From positions 1 through 43,836 of the forward strand of contig CACMYV010000006.1 in the NCBI GenBank assembly GCA_902617975.1: a stretch of 43,836 nt of DNA, in the 5' to 3' direction. This document shows positions 16,015 to 24,885 of the stretch, piece after piece; within the stretch, counting starts at the first letter, position 1; every line of letters begins with the position of its first letter. Below the pieces are notes generated by a model, which did not search any database, was not told where the DNA came from, and saw nothing but the letters and a program-made list of their open reading frames with translations. Position numbers and translations under genes: made by a program. The DNA is from an uncultured Pelagibacteraceae bacterium (GTDB lineage Bacteria; Pseudomonadota; Alphaproteobacteria; Pelagibacterales; Pelagibacteraceae).

Positions 16015-16916
16015 TATGCTAATTTCTTCTCTGACTTTGGAACATATACAACTTCAATTACACCACCAAGAATTATTAGAATACTACCTATTGTTTCTCT
16101 CCAACCAAAAGGTTCATTTGTTAAAATACTAGCACTAACAACACCAACAATTATTTCAGCTAAAAATAAAATAGATGATAAGCCGGCTCCTAGTTTACTT
16201 GGAGCCCAAAAGATTATTACTCCTGTAGGAATAAAATAAAATATCGAGATAAGTAATAAAAAAGTGGACATTGACATGATAACCTCCACTGATGGAACTG
16301 GTCCTAAATAATCTACTAAGAATAACCCAATAGGTATACTGGCTAAACCTCCATAAAAAAAGAATGTGAATATAATTGGAAAGACTCCATCTGTTTTAAT
16401 TATTTCCATTCTGATTAAACCAGCACCAAATAGTGCACCTCCAGCAAGAGCCAACCAATCCCCTGCATTTTGAGGTAATGGGATTATATTTTCTTGACTG
16501 AATACAATCCATAAACCTCCTAGTGCTAAACCTAATGTGATTACCCTCTTCCAACCAAATTTCTTTTTTAAAAATATAATTTCAAATATAGTTGTCCAAA
16601 CAGGTATCATGTAAAACATGATTAATGCTTTAACTACATCAGTAAGAAGAAAGCTAAGAGCATAACAAACAAATCCACTTCCAACAAAAAAACCAGTGAG
16701 AGGAAATTCCAAGCCAATAGACTTTCCTTTTATAACTCTCCAAATTGCGACTGGTGATAATATTAATATTCCAACCGCCATTTGAGATATTGTTCCCCAG
16801 CCACCTGTCAAACCTCCATCTTCAAGTATTCTTTGAGGTAACCAATAAATTCCCCATGAACCAGCAGCAATAGCTAATGCAAATGAAATTTTAAAATGAT
16901 GAGGGTGTCTGGTCAT
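16014..16916 (-). CDS. EamA/DMT superfamily transporter
   Basis: This 300-residue protein has about ten hydrophobic segments in two repeated halves, as expected for the drug/metabolite transporter superfamily. The C-terminal half ends in GWRETIGSILIILGGVIEV, a typical EamA repeat end. The direction and substrate cannot be inferred. It is not closely similar to the EamA proteins at 19571 and 32641, which resemble each other. It lies 2 bp downstream of the amidase gene and overlaps the methyltransferase gene. Confidence 0.87.
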   Translation of the reverse strand: MTRHPHHFKISFALAIAAGSWGIYWLPQRILEDGGLTGGWGTISQMAVGILILSPVAIWRVIKGKSIGLEFPLTGFFVGSGFVCYALSFLLTDVVKALIMFYMIPVWTTIFEIIFLKKKFGWKRVITLGLALGGLWIVFSQENIIPLPQNAGDWLALAGGALFGAGLIRMEIIKTDGVFPIIFTFFFYGGLASIPIGLFLVDYLGPVPSVEVIMSMSTFLLLISIFYFIPTGVIIFWAPSKLGAGLSSILFLAEIIVGVVSASILTNEPFGWRETIGSILIILGGVIEVVYVPKSEKKLA

Positions 16917-16918
16917 TA

Positions 16919-18331
16919 TTATTGCATTAATTTCGGTTTAAATTTTGAAAAGTTAAAAATTTCTTCATAAGATTTGGCAAAGTTAATTACTTTATTATCT
17001 TCTTTAACGTTTGCTATAATCTGCATTCCCATTGGTAGCCCTTTATTATTAAAACCTACTGGAATAGATATAGTTGGCAAACCAAGCAAACTTGATAATG
17101 TATAGACTTCCATATATCTATGATAAGTGTCAATTTTATTATTATTGATAAATTCTGGATTATTTAGGCTCTTTTCAAACGGAAATAATTGAGCGGAAGG
17201 TAATGCTAAAAAATCATAATGTTTAAATAGGTTTTGAATTTTATTCATATATTTATTTCTTATTTCTATTGCTTTTAAAACATCGTTTGTTTCGATGCTT
17301 TTACCTTTTTCATATTCCCAATATGCTTGGGAAGGTAATTCATTTAAATTTTTTAAATTATATAACAAAAAGTTTTCATATAATGTTTTGGCTCTTAATG
17401 TTATCCAAGAATACCATAATTCTCCTGAGTTAATTTCAGTTTTTAAATTTTCAACATTTAAACTATTTGATTGTAATTTTTTTAAAATATTTTCACATAA
17501 GTCTATAATTCCATCTTCATACTTATATTGTTCGTTTAGATCAATGCACCATCCAATTTTTAAATCTGAAAGTTTTTTATTATTTATATCTTTAAGATCG
17601 AAAGATAATTTATCCTTTACATTTTTCCCTTTTATATAGTTAAATAAAAATTCCATGTCATTAGGAGTCCTAGCAAAACATCCAGTTGTAGATATTAAAG
17701 GAAAATCTTTTAAATTTTTAATTTCAAATCTATCTTCTGCAATCGCACCAGGTGTTGGTCTCAATCCATAAATATTTGCAAATGCTGCAGGATTTCTACA
17801 GGATCCCATCATGTCTGTACCATCTGCAAAAGGAATTAAATTTGCTGCAACAGCTGCTGCTGCACCACCAGAAGACCCTCCCGCTGACTTACTATAATCA
17901 TAAACATTGGAGGTGGCTCCATAAACTCTGTTAGTAGTATGACAACCAACAGCAAATTCAGAGAGATTTGTTTTACCAATTAAAATTGTGTTTTTTCTAT
18001 AATTATCTACTAATAAAGAGTTCTGTTTTGGGATGTTTTTTATTAACTCTTTATATCCATAGCATGTTACCTCATTTTTAATATCAAATAGTTCTTTAAC
18101 AGCAATTGGAAGACCGTAAATATCATCTTTGTCATTATTACTATTAAAATTTTCATCTTTTAATTTTGCTTCTTCAGTAATTTTTGTTTCATCTATATGT
18201 GAAATAATAGCATTTAATTTTGGGTTGAATTTTTTTATTCTATCTAAATAGAAATTTACTACCTCTGGTATTTTAATTTCTCTTTTCTTTATTTTTGAAA
18301 TTATTTGATGGACAGAAAAATTCTCAAGCAC
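16919..18331 (-). CDS. Amidase signature family enzyme
   Basis: This 470-residue amidase has the Ser-cisSer-Lys triad. Lys lies in PIAVKELFD (about residue 79), the GGSSGGAAAA motif carries the cis-Ser (about 153), and the nucleophile is in GTDMMGSCRNP (about 177), followed by YGLRPTPG. The C-terminal TISIPVGFNNKGLPMGMQI is also typical. It hydrolyses an amide bond in the cytoplasm; substrates in this family range from Glu-tRNA-linked glutamine to small amides. The absence of gatB and gatC nearby argues against GatA. It sits between an alcohol dehydrogenase gene (10 bp) and an exporter-type gene, which suggests a degradative pathway. Confidence 0.87.
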   Translation of the reverse strand: MLENFSVHQIISKIKKREIKIPEVVNFYLDRIKKFNPKLNAIISHIDETKITEEAKLKDENFNSNNDKDDIYGLPIAVKELFDIKNEVTCYGYKELIKNIPKQNSLLVDNYRKNTILIGKTNLSEFAVGCHTTNRVYGATSNVYDYSKSAGGSSGGAAAAVAANLIPFADGTDMMGSCRNPAAFANIYGLRPTPGAIAEDRFEIKNLKDFPLISTTGCFARTPNDMEFLFNYIKGKNVKDKLSFDLKDINNKKLSDLKIGWCIDLNEQYKYEDGIIDLCENILKKLQSNSLNVENLKTEINSGELWYSWITLRAKTLYENFLLYNLKNLNELPSQAYWEYEKGKSIETNDVLKAIEIRNKYMNKIQNLFKHYDFLALPSAQLFPFEKSLNNPEFINNNKIDTYHRYMEVYTLSSLLGLPTISIPVGFNNKGLPMGMQIIANVKEDNKVINFAKSYEEIFNFSKFKPKLMQ

Positions 18332-18341
18332 TTAATTAAAC

Positions 18342-19532
18342 CTATCTTGCTTGTCTAATGCTCTCTAAAACTAAAGTCTTGACCTCATCTAATGATGCCT
18401 TTTTAGGATTTTGTCCATAAGCTTGGTCTAACATTGATTTCTTTGCTATTCTCTCTTGGCAATCTTCTGGTACTCCTAATTCATTTAATCCTTTAGGGAT
18501 TTTTAATCTATCTAGAATTATATTTAAGTTGTCTTGAAAACTTTCAATTGAATGGTTTTCAAATTGCATAGCCTCTGACATTCTTTTTACTTTTTCTTCT
18601 AATCCAGGTAAATTATATTTCATGACTGCAGGAAGTATAATTGCATTAGTCAATCCATGATGTGTATTATATTCAGCACCAACCATGTGCGAAATTGCAT
18701 GAACTAAACCTAGGCCTTTTAAGAAAGCTATTCCACCCAAATAAGATCCAATAATCATTCCTCCTCTCGCTAAAAGATTATCAGGTTCTTCGACAGCTGC
18801 ATAAAGTGATTTTGAAATTAAATTTAAACTTTCTAATGCAGAACCATCACAAAGTGGATGAAACATAGGAACACTATAACCTTCAATTGCATGTATCATT
18901 GCATCTATACCGGTCCAAGCAGTAAGATTTGCTGGTAATTTTAAAGTTAGCTCTGGATCTACTAAAGCTAAACATGGTCGGGCATCTGGATGCCATAAAC
19001 AAAATTTCATTCCTTTTTCAAGATGAGTGACCATGGCAGTGACTTCTGTTTCAGCACCTGTTCCTGCTGTAGTTGGAATAGTAATTATTTTTGGAAAAGG
19101 ATTTTCCATAGTTAGTTTTGGCGGCTCTTTTTCAAATTCAAAATCCCATAAAGGCACACCGCTATCAACTGTAAGAGAAATTGCTTTTCCTCCATCCATT
19201 GCACTTCCACCGCCTATTGCAATTATTGCATCATGATTGCCTTCACGAAATTTTTTACATCCAGAATCTATTTCATCATCTCTAGGATTTGGCGATATAT
19301 TTGAATAAATATCTGATTTGATTTTTGAGTCATTAAGTAAATTTTGTAAATCACTTATAAATGGTAAATTTACACTACCACTATCAGTAACGATTAATGC
19401 ATTATTTATTTTAAAATTTTTACAAAACTTTCCAATTTCTTTAAATCTTCCAGGTCCATAAGCTGTAAAAGTTGGGAATGTCCAATCTTGATTATTTAAT
19501 AAAAATTCTTCATTAAGCTTAAAATTTTGCAT
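18342..19532 (-). CDS. Iron-containing alcohol dehydrogenase
   Basis: This 396-residue protein belongs to the FucO/AdhE type-III alcohol dehydrogenase family. The NAD-binding loop is IAIGGGSAMDGGKAI and PTTAGTGAE follows. The metal ligands are recognisable in WTGIDAMIHAIE (Asp and His four apart), LVHAISH and NTHHGLTNA. It interconverts an alcohol and an aldehyde with NAD(P)H. It heads a four-gene minus-strand operon with the amidase, EamA and methyltransferase-family genes. Only 38 bp separate it from the divergent EamA gene at 19571, so any promoters must overlap. Confidence 0.9.
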   Translation of the reverse strand: MQNFKLNEEFLLNNQDWTFPTFTAYGPGRFKEIGKFCKNFKINNALIVTDSGSVNLPFISDLQNLLNDSKIKSDIYSNISPNPRDDEIDSGCKKFREGNHDAIIAIGGGSAMDGGKAISLTVDSGVPLWDFEFEKEPPKLTMENPFPKIITIPTTAGTGAETEVTAMVTHLEKGMKFCLWHPDARPCLALVDPELTLKLPANLTAWTGIDAMIHAIEGYSVPMFHPLCDGSALESLNLISKSLYAAVEEPDNLLARGGMIIGSYLGGIAFLKGLGLVHAISHMVGAEYNTHHGLTNAIILPAVMKYNLPGLEEKVKRMSEAMQFENHSIESFQDNLNIILDRLKIPKGLNELGVPEDCQERIAKKSMLDQAYGQNPKKASLDEVKTLVLESIRQAR

Positions 19533-19570
19533 AATATTTTAAAAACTTATACTAATTTCAATATTATTAA

Positions 19571-20503
19571 ATGAAAATTTCATCTGAAAAAACAGATCTA
19601 AAAAAAACATATTTAGCAATTGCTACAATGCTCTTAGCAATTTTATGTATAGATCTTTACATGGTTATTATTAAATTTTTAGGTGATGAATACTCAATAA
19701 TTCAATTAACTTTATTTAGAAATGTAGCAGCAATTATACCTTTGTTATTATTGATCTTATTCACAAATGAATTTTCAACAATATTCAAAAACTTAGGAAA
19801 TAAGTTTTTGATATTGAGTTGCTTGAGAGGAATATGTTTTCTTTCTATGAATGTATTCATTTTTATCTCAGTAGTGAATCTGGAATTTGCAACAGCAATG
19901 ACGCTAACCTTTTCGTCACCTTTCTTCATAGTAATACTATCAATAATTTTATTGAGTGAAAAAATTGGTATTTACAGATGGTCAGCAGTTATAATTGGTT
20001 TTGTTGGTGTGGTTATGATAATGAAACCAACAAGTGAAATTTTTAGTTTGTACTCAATTTTTCCAATTCTAACCGCTATAGCATGGGCTTTCACTGTCAT
20101 AATTTTAAAATTCATTCAAGGCAATCATTCAACTGCAAAAATTCAGTTATACACATTAATATTTAATGTCATTGGTGGTTTACTTTTATTTTTTGTAACT
20201 ACAGGACATGTTGAAATTAAAAATTTTAAAGATTTTATTTTGATGACAATGACTGGAGTTTTGGGTGGTACAGCAGCAATATTGTTTATTTATTCTTACC
20301 GTTTAATTTCAGCAAGTAAAATAGCTTCATTTGAGTATCTTGGTATACCGTCATCTTTTATTCTTGGTTGGATTTTCTTTAGTGAAGCTCCATGGAGCCA
20401 ACTATTTCCTGGAGTAATAGTAATTATTTTTGCTGGTATGATTATTATATGGAGAGATAATATTAAAAAGAAATCAATAGAAGGTAATAAGCAAATTTAT
20501 TGA
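19571..20503 (+). CDS. EamA/DMT superfamily transporter
   Basis: This 310-residue protein has about ten hydrophobic segments in two EamA repeats. ATAMTLTFSSPFFIV and IGIYRWSAVIIGFVGV mark the end of the first repeat. The same segments occur in the protein at 32641-33588, so the two are paralogues. The substrate is unknown. It is a single-gene unit on this strand. Its last 7 bases overlap the end of the convergent proV gene (20497-20503), an unusually tight arrangement. Confidence 0.87.
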   Translation: MKISSEKTDLKKTYLAIATMLLAILCIDLYMVIIKFLGDEYSIIQLTLFRNVAAIIPLLLLILFTNEFSTIFKNLGNKFLILSCLRGICFLSMNVFIFISVVNLEFATAMTLTFSSPFFIVILSIILLSEKIGIYRWSAVIIGFVGVVMIMKPTSEIFSLYSIFPILTAIAWAFTVIILKFIQGNHSTAKIQLYTLIFNVIGGLLLFFVTTGHVEIKNFKDFILMTMTGVLGGTAAILFIYSYRLISASKIASFEYLGIPSSFILGWIFFSEAPWSQLFPGVIVIIFAGMIIIWRDNIKKKSIEGNKQIY

Positions 20504-21543
20504 TTTGATCTCATAGATTTCATTACTATTACTCTATCTATCTCACCTAATAGCTTTCCACTTTCATTACAAACTACTGGATAAGTTTTATCATTATCAA
20601 TTAGCCTATCTATTAAGTTTTCAATTTTAGAATTATCTAAAATATTATCTTTTCCATTCTCAAATAAATTTTTTGTTTCATTGCAGCACTCAGTTCTCAT
20701 GACTTTGCCTGCACTTAATACTTTATATTTAGGAACATCTTCACAAAAATCTTTAACATATTGATCTTTCGGATTAGATACAATTTCTTCAGGTGTACCT
20801 ACTTGAGAAACTTCTCCATCTTTCATAATTGCTATGTGGTCTCCCATTTTAATTGCCTCTAAAAAGTCGTGAGTTATAAATACCATAGTTTTTTGAAGCT
20901 TTTCTTGGATCTTTAAAAGCTCATCTTGCATCTCTCTTCTAATCAAAGGATCCAATGCTGAAAAAGGTTCATCAAAAATTAATATTTCAGGATCCACAGC
21001 TAGTGCTCTTGCAAGTCCTACCCTTTGCTGCATACCTCCAGATAATTCTCTTGGATAATTATTATGCCAACCATCTAAGCCAACCATTTTTAAAACTTCC
21101 ATTGACTTTTCTGTTCTTATATCTTTTTTTGTTCCCCTTACTTCTAATCCATAACCAATATTTTCTAGTACTGTTCTATGAGGAAATAAACCAAAATGTT
21201 GGAAAACCATGCTCATTTTATTTCTTCTTAATTCTAATAATTCACTTGCACTCATTTTTGTAACTTCAACATCATCCATTTTCACTATGCCAGCTGTTGG
21301 TTCAATCAATCGCGAAATACATCTAACTAGTGTTGATTTTCCACTACCAGATAATCCCATTACTACAAATGTTTCACCTTTTTGAATTGAGAAACTGACA
21401 TCTTTTACAGCAACAACGTGTCCTGTCTTTTCTTGAACTTCCTTAATACTTAAATTTTTATCAAGGTTTTTAATAATTCTTTTTTCGTCTGGTCCAAATA
21501 ACTTCCATATATTTGTACAGGTGATTTTTTGTTCTACAGACAT
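20497..21543 (-). CDS. proV: Glycine betaine/proline-type ABC transporter ATPase
   Basis: This 348-residue ATPase is of the ProV/OpuAA type. Walker A is GLSGSGKST, followed by LVRCISRLIEPTAG, which is characteristic of this subfamily. The signature is LSGGMQQRVGLARAL and Walker B is ILIFDEPFSALDP. The N-terminal lead-in (residues 1-45, WKLFGPDEKR) is also ProV-like. A C-terminal region with only a short CBS-like stretch (YPVVCNESGKLLGEIDR) replaces the full tandem CBS pair of larger ProV proteins, so the osmosensing module may be reduced. It is transcribed divergently from proW, with 77 bp between them. Confidence 0.92.
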   Translation of the reverse strand: MSVEQKITCTNIWKLFGPDEKRIIKNLDKNLSIKEVQEKTGHVVAVKDVSFSIQKGETFVVMGLSGSGKSTLVRCISRLIEPTAGIVKMDDVEVTKMSASELLELRRNKMSMVFQHFGLFPHRTVLENIGYGLEVRGTKKDIRTEKSMEVLKMVGLDGWHNNYPRELSGGMQQRVGLARALAVDPEILIFDEPFSALDPLIRREMQDELLKIQEKLQKTMVFITHDFLEAIKMGDHIAIMKDGEVSQVGTPEEIVSNPKDQYVKDFCEDVPKYKVLSAGKVMRTECCNETKNLFENGKDNILDNSKIENLIDRLIDNDKTYPVVCNESGKLLGEIDRVIVMKSMRSNQ

Positions 21544-21570
21544 TTTTAATAAATAATACTACCCCAAAAA

Positions 21571-21599
21571 TAGACAATATTTTACTTTAAATGTAAAAT
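21571..21599 (+). promoter_or_regulatory. Promoter for proW
   Basis: TAGACA (21571-21576) and TAAAAT (21594-21599) are 17 bases apart, each matching 5 of 6 consensus bases. The predicted start is about 15 bases before the proW ATG. Confidence 0.6.
21579..21599. repeat. Inverted repeat in the proV-proW divergent region
   Basis: ATTTTAC (21579-21585) and GTAAAAT (21593-21599) form 7-bp arms around a 7-base centre. The repeat covers the spacer and the -10 box of the proW promoter, so a bound regulator could block it. On the minus strand the same sequence gives TTTACA, a possible -35 box for proV. Confidence 0.4.
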
Positions 21600-21620
21600 T
21601 ATTTATTTTAATTTGCTAAT

Positions 21621-23741
21621 ATGGCTACTAGAACTGATTTAATAAATAAATCAAATCAATCGAAAAACATAATAACTTATGTAATTATTGGAGTTGTTTT
21701 TTTGGTAGCACTCTGGCTATCTACTCAAAGTGAAGGGCCTTCAAAATTTCCTAAAGAAGTCACTGATAAATTTACATTTACAGCTTGGGTGAACGATGGA
21801 GAAGATTATTTAAAAAAAAATTACAGATGGGTCACTAAAATTATAGCAAGCTATATAAAAGAAACTTACTATTTTTTAGAAGACTTTTTGCTAGAGTCTC
21901 CTTGGATTTTAATAGCAGCAATAATTGTAATACCTTGCATAATTGCGGGTGGTTTGCGATTGGGAATTTACTCTTCTTTTGTAGTTTATTTTTGGGGAGC
22001 TACAGGAATGTGGGAACCATCCTTACAAACAGTGGCATTGATGGGTCTGTCAGTTTTATTATGTGTATTTTTTGGATTTATACTGGGTGTCTTGTGTTCA
22101 CAGAGTAATAGATTTGAAAATTTCATGAAGCCAGTACTAGATACTATGCAAGTAATGCCAGCATTTGTATATTTGTTCCCAGCATTATTTTTTTTTGGGA
22201 TAGGAGGCGCGCCAGCAATATTGGCTACCATGATATATGCAATGCCTCCAATAATAAGATTGACAAACACTGGTATAAGACAAGTGCCAGCTCAAACTAT
22301 TGAGTCTGCAACTTCCTTTGGTTCAAGTAAACTTCAATTGTTATTTAAAATTAAAATTCCATTATCTTTACCAAGTATAATGATGGGTATTAACCAAGTA
22401 ATAATGATGGCATTGGCATTAGTGGTTCTTGCATGCTTTATAGGTGCCGAAGGTATTGGTGGCCAAGTTTGGCAAGCAATAAGAAGATTGGATGTTGGTT
22501 GGGCAATGGAAGGTGGGCTATGTATTTTATTTATGGCGATAATGTTTGATAGATTTAGTTTAGCGTTTAGTAAAGATGTAGAAAGACTTCCTTCAGATGT
22601 TCAAAGATTTTATTTACTTCCACAAAGTTGGGAAAAATATCAAATCGCAAAAATTTTAGAAATGCCGTTAAGTTTTGGAAATAAGATTTTAAAAATCATA
22701 TGTCAAACAGTTACATCTACTATAGCAATAGTATTTAGAGTTTTGGTTTCAATTTTTAATAAATCTACAGCTGAAAACATCGGTGAATTTATTAGCAAAA
22801 GATATTATGTTATTCCCTATTTTTTAGTTTTATTTCTAATTGCATTTATAGATCATTACTTTTTAGAAATAGGAACATTTCCAAAAGAATGGAAATTATC
22901 AATAAGACAACCAATTACAAATGCAGTAGAAAGCCTGACTGTAAATCCAGGATTTATTTCTTTTGCAAAAGGTTTAAGAGCATTTGTTTATTTAAATTTG
23001 TTAAGACCTTTAGATGTTTTTCTAACTCAAATACCTTGGTGGTATACATTGGCAGTATTTTCGGCTTTAGGTTATGTAACTGTTGGAATAAGATTTGCAA
23101 TAATTACTGCAGTACTTCTTCTATTCATTGGTGCATGTGGAATATGGACACAATCAATGATAACTTTATCCTCAGTACTTGTGTCTGTAGTGCTGTGTTT
23201 TGTTATAGGAGTTCCTCTTGGAATAATTGCATCTTACAATGAAAGATTTAGAAATATTCAGAACGTAGTGTTGGATGCAATGCAAACACTTCCTTATTTC
23301 TGTTATTTAATTCCTGTTCTAATGTTTTTTGGTGGTGGAACAGTGTCAGCTGTTCTTGCAACTGTAATATATTCAATTCCGCCAATAATTCGATTAACAT
23401 CTCTAGGTTTAACACAGGTTTCTGGCACTTACTCTGAAGTATCGAGATCATTTGGTGGAACACTTATTCAAACATTAAATAAAGTTAAGTTCCCGTTAGC
23501 TATTCCAAGTTTAGTTATTGGATTTAATCAGACTGTAATTATGGCTTTTGCAATGCAAATAGTTACACCACTTATTGGTGGTAAGGGTTTAGGTTTAGAA
23601 GTATTTAATGGTCTTGCAAGATCTGATACTGGAAGAGGATTAGCAGCTGGTATCGGAATAGTATTACTGGCTATTATTATTGATAGAATTACACTTGCGT
23701 GGACTAAGAAACAAAGAGAAGCTTTAGGCTTAATAAGCTAA
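21621..23741 (+). CDS. proW: Glycine betaine/proline-type ABC permease, tandem fusion of two ProW domains
   Basis: At 706 residues this is about twice the length of an ordinary ProW/OpuAB permease. Two homologous permease domains are visible. The first has DTMQVMPAFVYLFPAL, MIYAMPPIIRLTNTG and FGSSKLQLLFKIKIPL (about residues 172-252). The second has DAMQTLPYFCYLIPVL, VIYSIPPIIRLTSLG and FGGTLIQTLNKVKFPL (about residues 551-631). Both EAA-type loops are intact, so a single chain could replace the usual homodimer. A membrane-spanning linker joins the halves. It starts from its own promoter, divergent from proV, and proX follows after 86 bp. Confidence 0.92.
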   Translation: MATRTDLINKSNQSKNIITYVIIGVVFLVALWLSTQSEGPSKFPKEVTDKFTFTAWVNDGEDYLKKNYRWVTKIIASYIKETYYFLEDFLLESPWILIAAIIVIPCIIAGGLRLGIYSSFVVYFWGATGMWEPSLQTVALMGLSVLLCVFFGFILGVLCSQSNRFENFMKPVLDTMQVMPAFVYLFPALFFFGIGGAPAILATMIYAMPPIIRLTNTGIRQVPAQTIESATSFGSSKLQLLFKIKIPLSLPSIMMGINQVIMMALALVVLACFIGAEGIGGQVWQAIRRLDVGWAMEGGLCILFMAIMFDRFSLAFSKDVERLPSDVQRFYLLPQSWEKYQIAKILEMPLSFGNKILKIICQTVTSTIAIVFRVLVSIFNKSTAENIGEFISKRYYVIPYFLVLFLIAFIDHYFLEIGTFPKEWKLSIRQPITNAVESLTVNPGFISFAKGLRAFVYLNLLRPLDVFLTQIPWWYTLAVFSALGYVTVGIRFAIITAVLLLFIGACGIWTQSMITLSSVLVSVVLCFVIGVPLGIIASYNERFRNIQNVVLDAMQTLPYFCYLIPVLMFFGGGTVSAVLATVIYSIPPIIRLTSLGLTQVSGTYSEVSRSFGGTLIQTLNKVKFPLAIPSLVIGFNQTVIMAFAMQIVTPLIGGKGLGLEVFNGLARSDTGRGLAAGIGIVLLAIIIDRITLAWTKKQREALGLIS

Positions 23742-23743
23742 GA

Positions 23744-23759
23744 CAAATAGTACTATTTG
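23744..23759. repeat. 16-bp perfect palindrome between proW and proX
   Basis: CAAATAGTACTATTTG begins 2 bases after the proW stop and ends 5 bases before the -35 box of the proX promoter. It has no spacer, so it is a better dimeric-operator candidate than a hairpin. Confidence 0.5.
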
Positions 23760-23764
23760 CGTGG

Positions 23765-23794
23765 TTTACATACCAATACATTTTGATCTAAAAT
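23765..23794 (+). promoter_or_regulatory. Promoter for proX, overlapped by a terminator-like hairpin
   Basis: TTTACA (23765-23770) and TAAAAT (23789-23794) are 18 bases apart and each match 5 of 6 consensus bases. The transcript would start near 23801, with a strong GAGAGGA ribosome-binding site before the ATG at 23828. Read from proW, the stretch 23775-23799 folds into a stem (ACATTTT with AAAATGT, extendable by wobble and A-T pairs, 5-base loop) followed by T residues. Read-through from proW may therefore be weakened here. Confidence 0.55.
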
Positions 23795-23827
23795 GTGTTT
23801 TTAATTAATTAAAAAGAGAGGAAATAA

Positions 23828-24832
23828 ATGAAGTTATCAAAAAAGATATCAGCACTAATTCTTTCTGTAGCTCTGTTAATTGGAAGCTTTGGTCAAGCCA
23901 ATGCAGCCAAAAGACTTCACGCAGCTATAGCAGATTGGACTGGTGGGATAATTACGTGCGAAGTTGCCGTAGCAATTCTTGAAAGAGAAATGGGATACAA
24001 AATTAAACAAACTGTATTTCCTTCAGGAACAGGTTTATGGGAAGCAATCGCTGCAGGTGAGTTAGACTTCGCTTGCGAAAGTTGGCCAAGTTACGCTGAA
24101 GCTGACACTGTTATGTTAAAAGAGGACTTAATATACGAAGGTAAAGTCGTTGGTACATACAATGGTGATGGAAGTGTGGACTTACTTGGAACAGCAGGAA
24201 TAATCGGTATGTCAGACTACTGGATACCAAGATATGCTGCTGAGGAACTAGGTATTAAAACTTGGAAAGACTTAAATAAACACAAAGCTAAATTTGCAAC
24301 AATTGAAAGTGGTAAGAAAGGTAGACTTATTGGATGTCCAGTTGCAGGTTGGAACTGTCATGACCAAAAAAGACTTGATCTTTTAGGAATAGACTTCCAG
24401 GCTGATGAACTTGGAACAGAAGCTGCTGCTATCGCAGAAGCAAAAGCTGCTTACATGCGTAAAGAGCCATTCCTACTTTATCTATGGTCACCACATTGGT
24501 TCTTTGGTGAGTATGATATGGTTGGTGTACAACTTCCAGAACACAAAACTTGTGACAGCTTCACTGAAGCAAATAACTGGAAAGATTGCGGAACTGCTGC
24601 ATGGCCAGCAACTGGTTGGGCTAAAGATTACACGATGAACTACGGTAACCCAGCTACTTTTGCTAGTGCAGAACATGCTGATGCTAAGAAGTTCTTTGAA
24701 AAAATGTCTTTACAAAATATTGACCAAGCTAAAATGTTAGTTGAAGTTGATATTAAGAAAAGAGATGTAAAAGAAGTTGTTAATGAGTGGTTAGACAATA
24801 ATCCAGATAAATGGAAAAGTTGGCTTCCATAA
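23828..24832 (+). CDS. proX: Glycine betaine/quaternary-amine binding protein (ProX/OpuAC family)
   Basis: This 334-residue periplasmic binding protein has a clear signal peptide, with Lys-rich start, hydrophobic core and cleavage after GQANA near residue 26. Trp residues suited to an aromatic cage for a trimethylammonium group appear in ADWTGG, GTGLWEA, ESWPSYAE and LWSPHW. It passes glycine betaine, carnitine or a similar compound to the fused ProW. The gene has its own promoter and a strong Shine-Dalgarno sequence, consistent with the excess of binding protein usually needed. A strong terminator follows at 24854-24884. The downstream carnitine genes suggest a wider betaine range than glycine betaine alone. 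Confidence 0.92.
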   Translation: MKLSKKISALILSVALLIGSFGQANAAKRLHAAIADWTGGIITCEVAVAILEREMGYKIKQTVFPSGTGLWEAIAAGELDFACESWPSYAEADTVMLKEDLIYEGKVVGTYNGDGSVDLLGTAGIIGMSDYWIPRYAAEELGIKTWKDLNKHKAKFATIESGKKGRLIGCPVAGWNCHDQKRLDLLGIDFQADELGTEAAAIAEAKAAYMRKEPFLLYLWSPHWFFGEYDMVGVQLPEHKTCDSFTEANNWKDCGTAAWPATGWAKDYTMNYGNPATFASAEHADAKKFFEKMSLQNIDQAKMLVEVDIKKRDVKEVVNEWLDNNPDKWKSWLP

Positions 24833-24853
24833 TAACTTTAAAATAAATTAGAT

Positions 24854-24884
24854 AAAAAGGGCTTTGATTTTCAAAGCCCTTTTT
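24854..24884. terminator. Bidirectional intrinsic terminator after proX
   Basis: A 10-bp perfect stem (AGGGCTTTGA, 24858-24867, with 24871-24880) encloses a 3-base loop. It is flanked by an A run on the left and a T run on the right, so it can end both proX and the convergent dioxygenase gene, whose stop codon is at 24886-24888. Confidence 0.92.
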
Positions 24885-24885
24885 T

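Noticed and set aside
17295-17639. Open frame of 114 codons antisense to the amidase gene
   Set aside because: The amidase frame has full catalytic motifs. The antisense product is Phe/Ser/Tyr-rich, as expected for the complement of AT-rich coding DNA.
20955-21263. Open frame of 102 codons antisense to proV
   Set aside because: proV has intact ABC motifs through this region; the antisense product is a Leu-rich artefact with no domain.
22889-23242. Open frame of 117 codons on the plus strand inside proW
   Set aside because: It is a shifted frame of the clearly coding proW gene; its Cys- and Asn-rich product has no family pattern.
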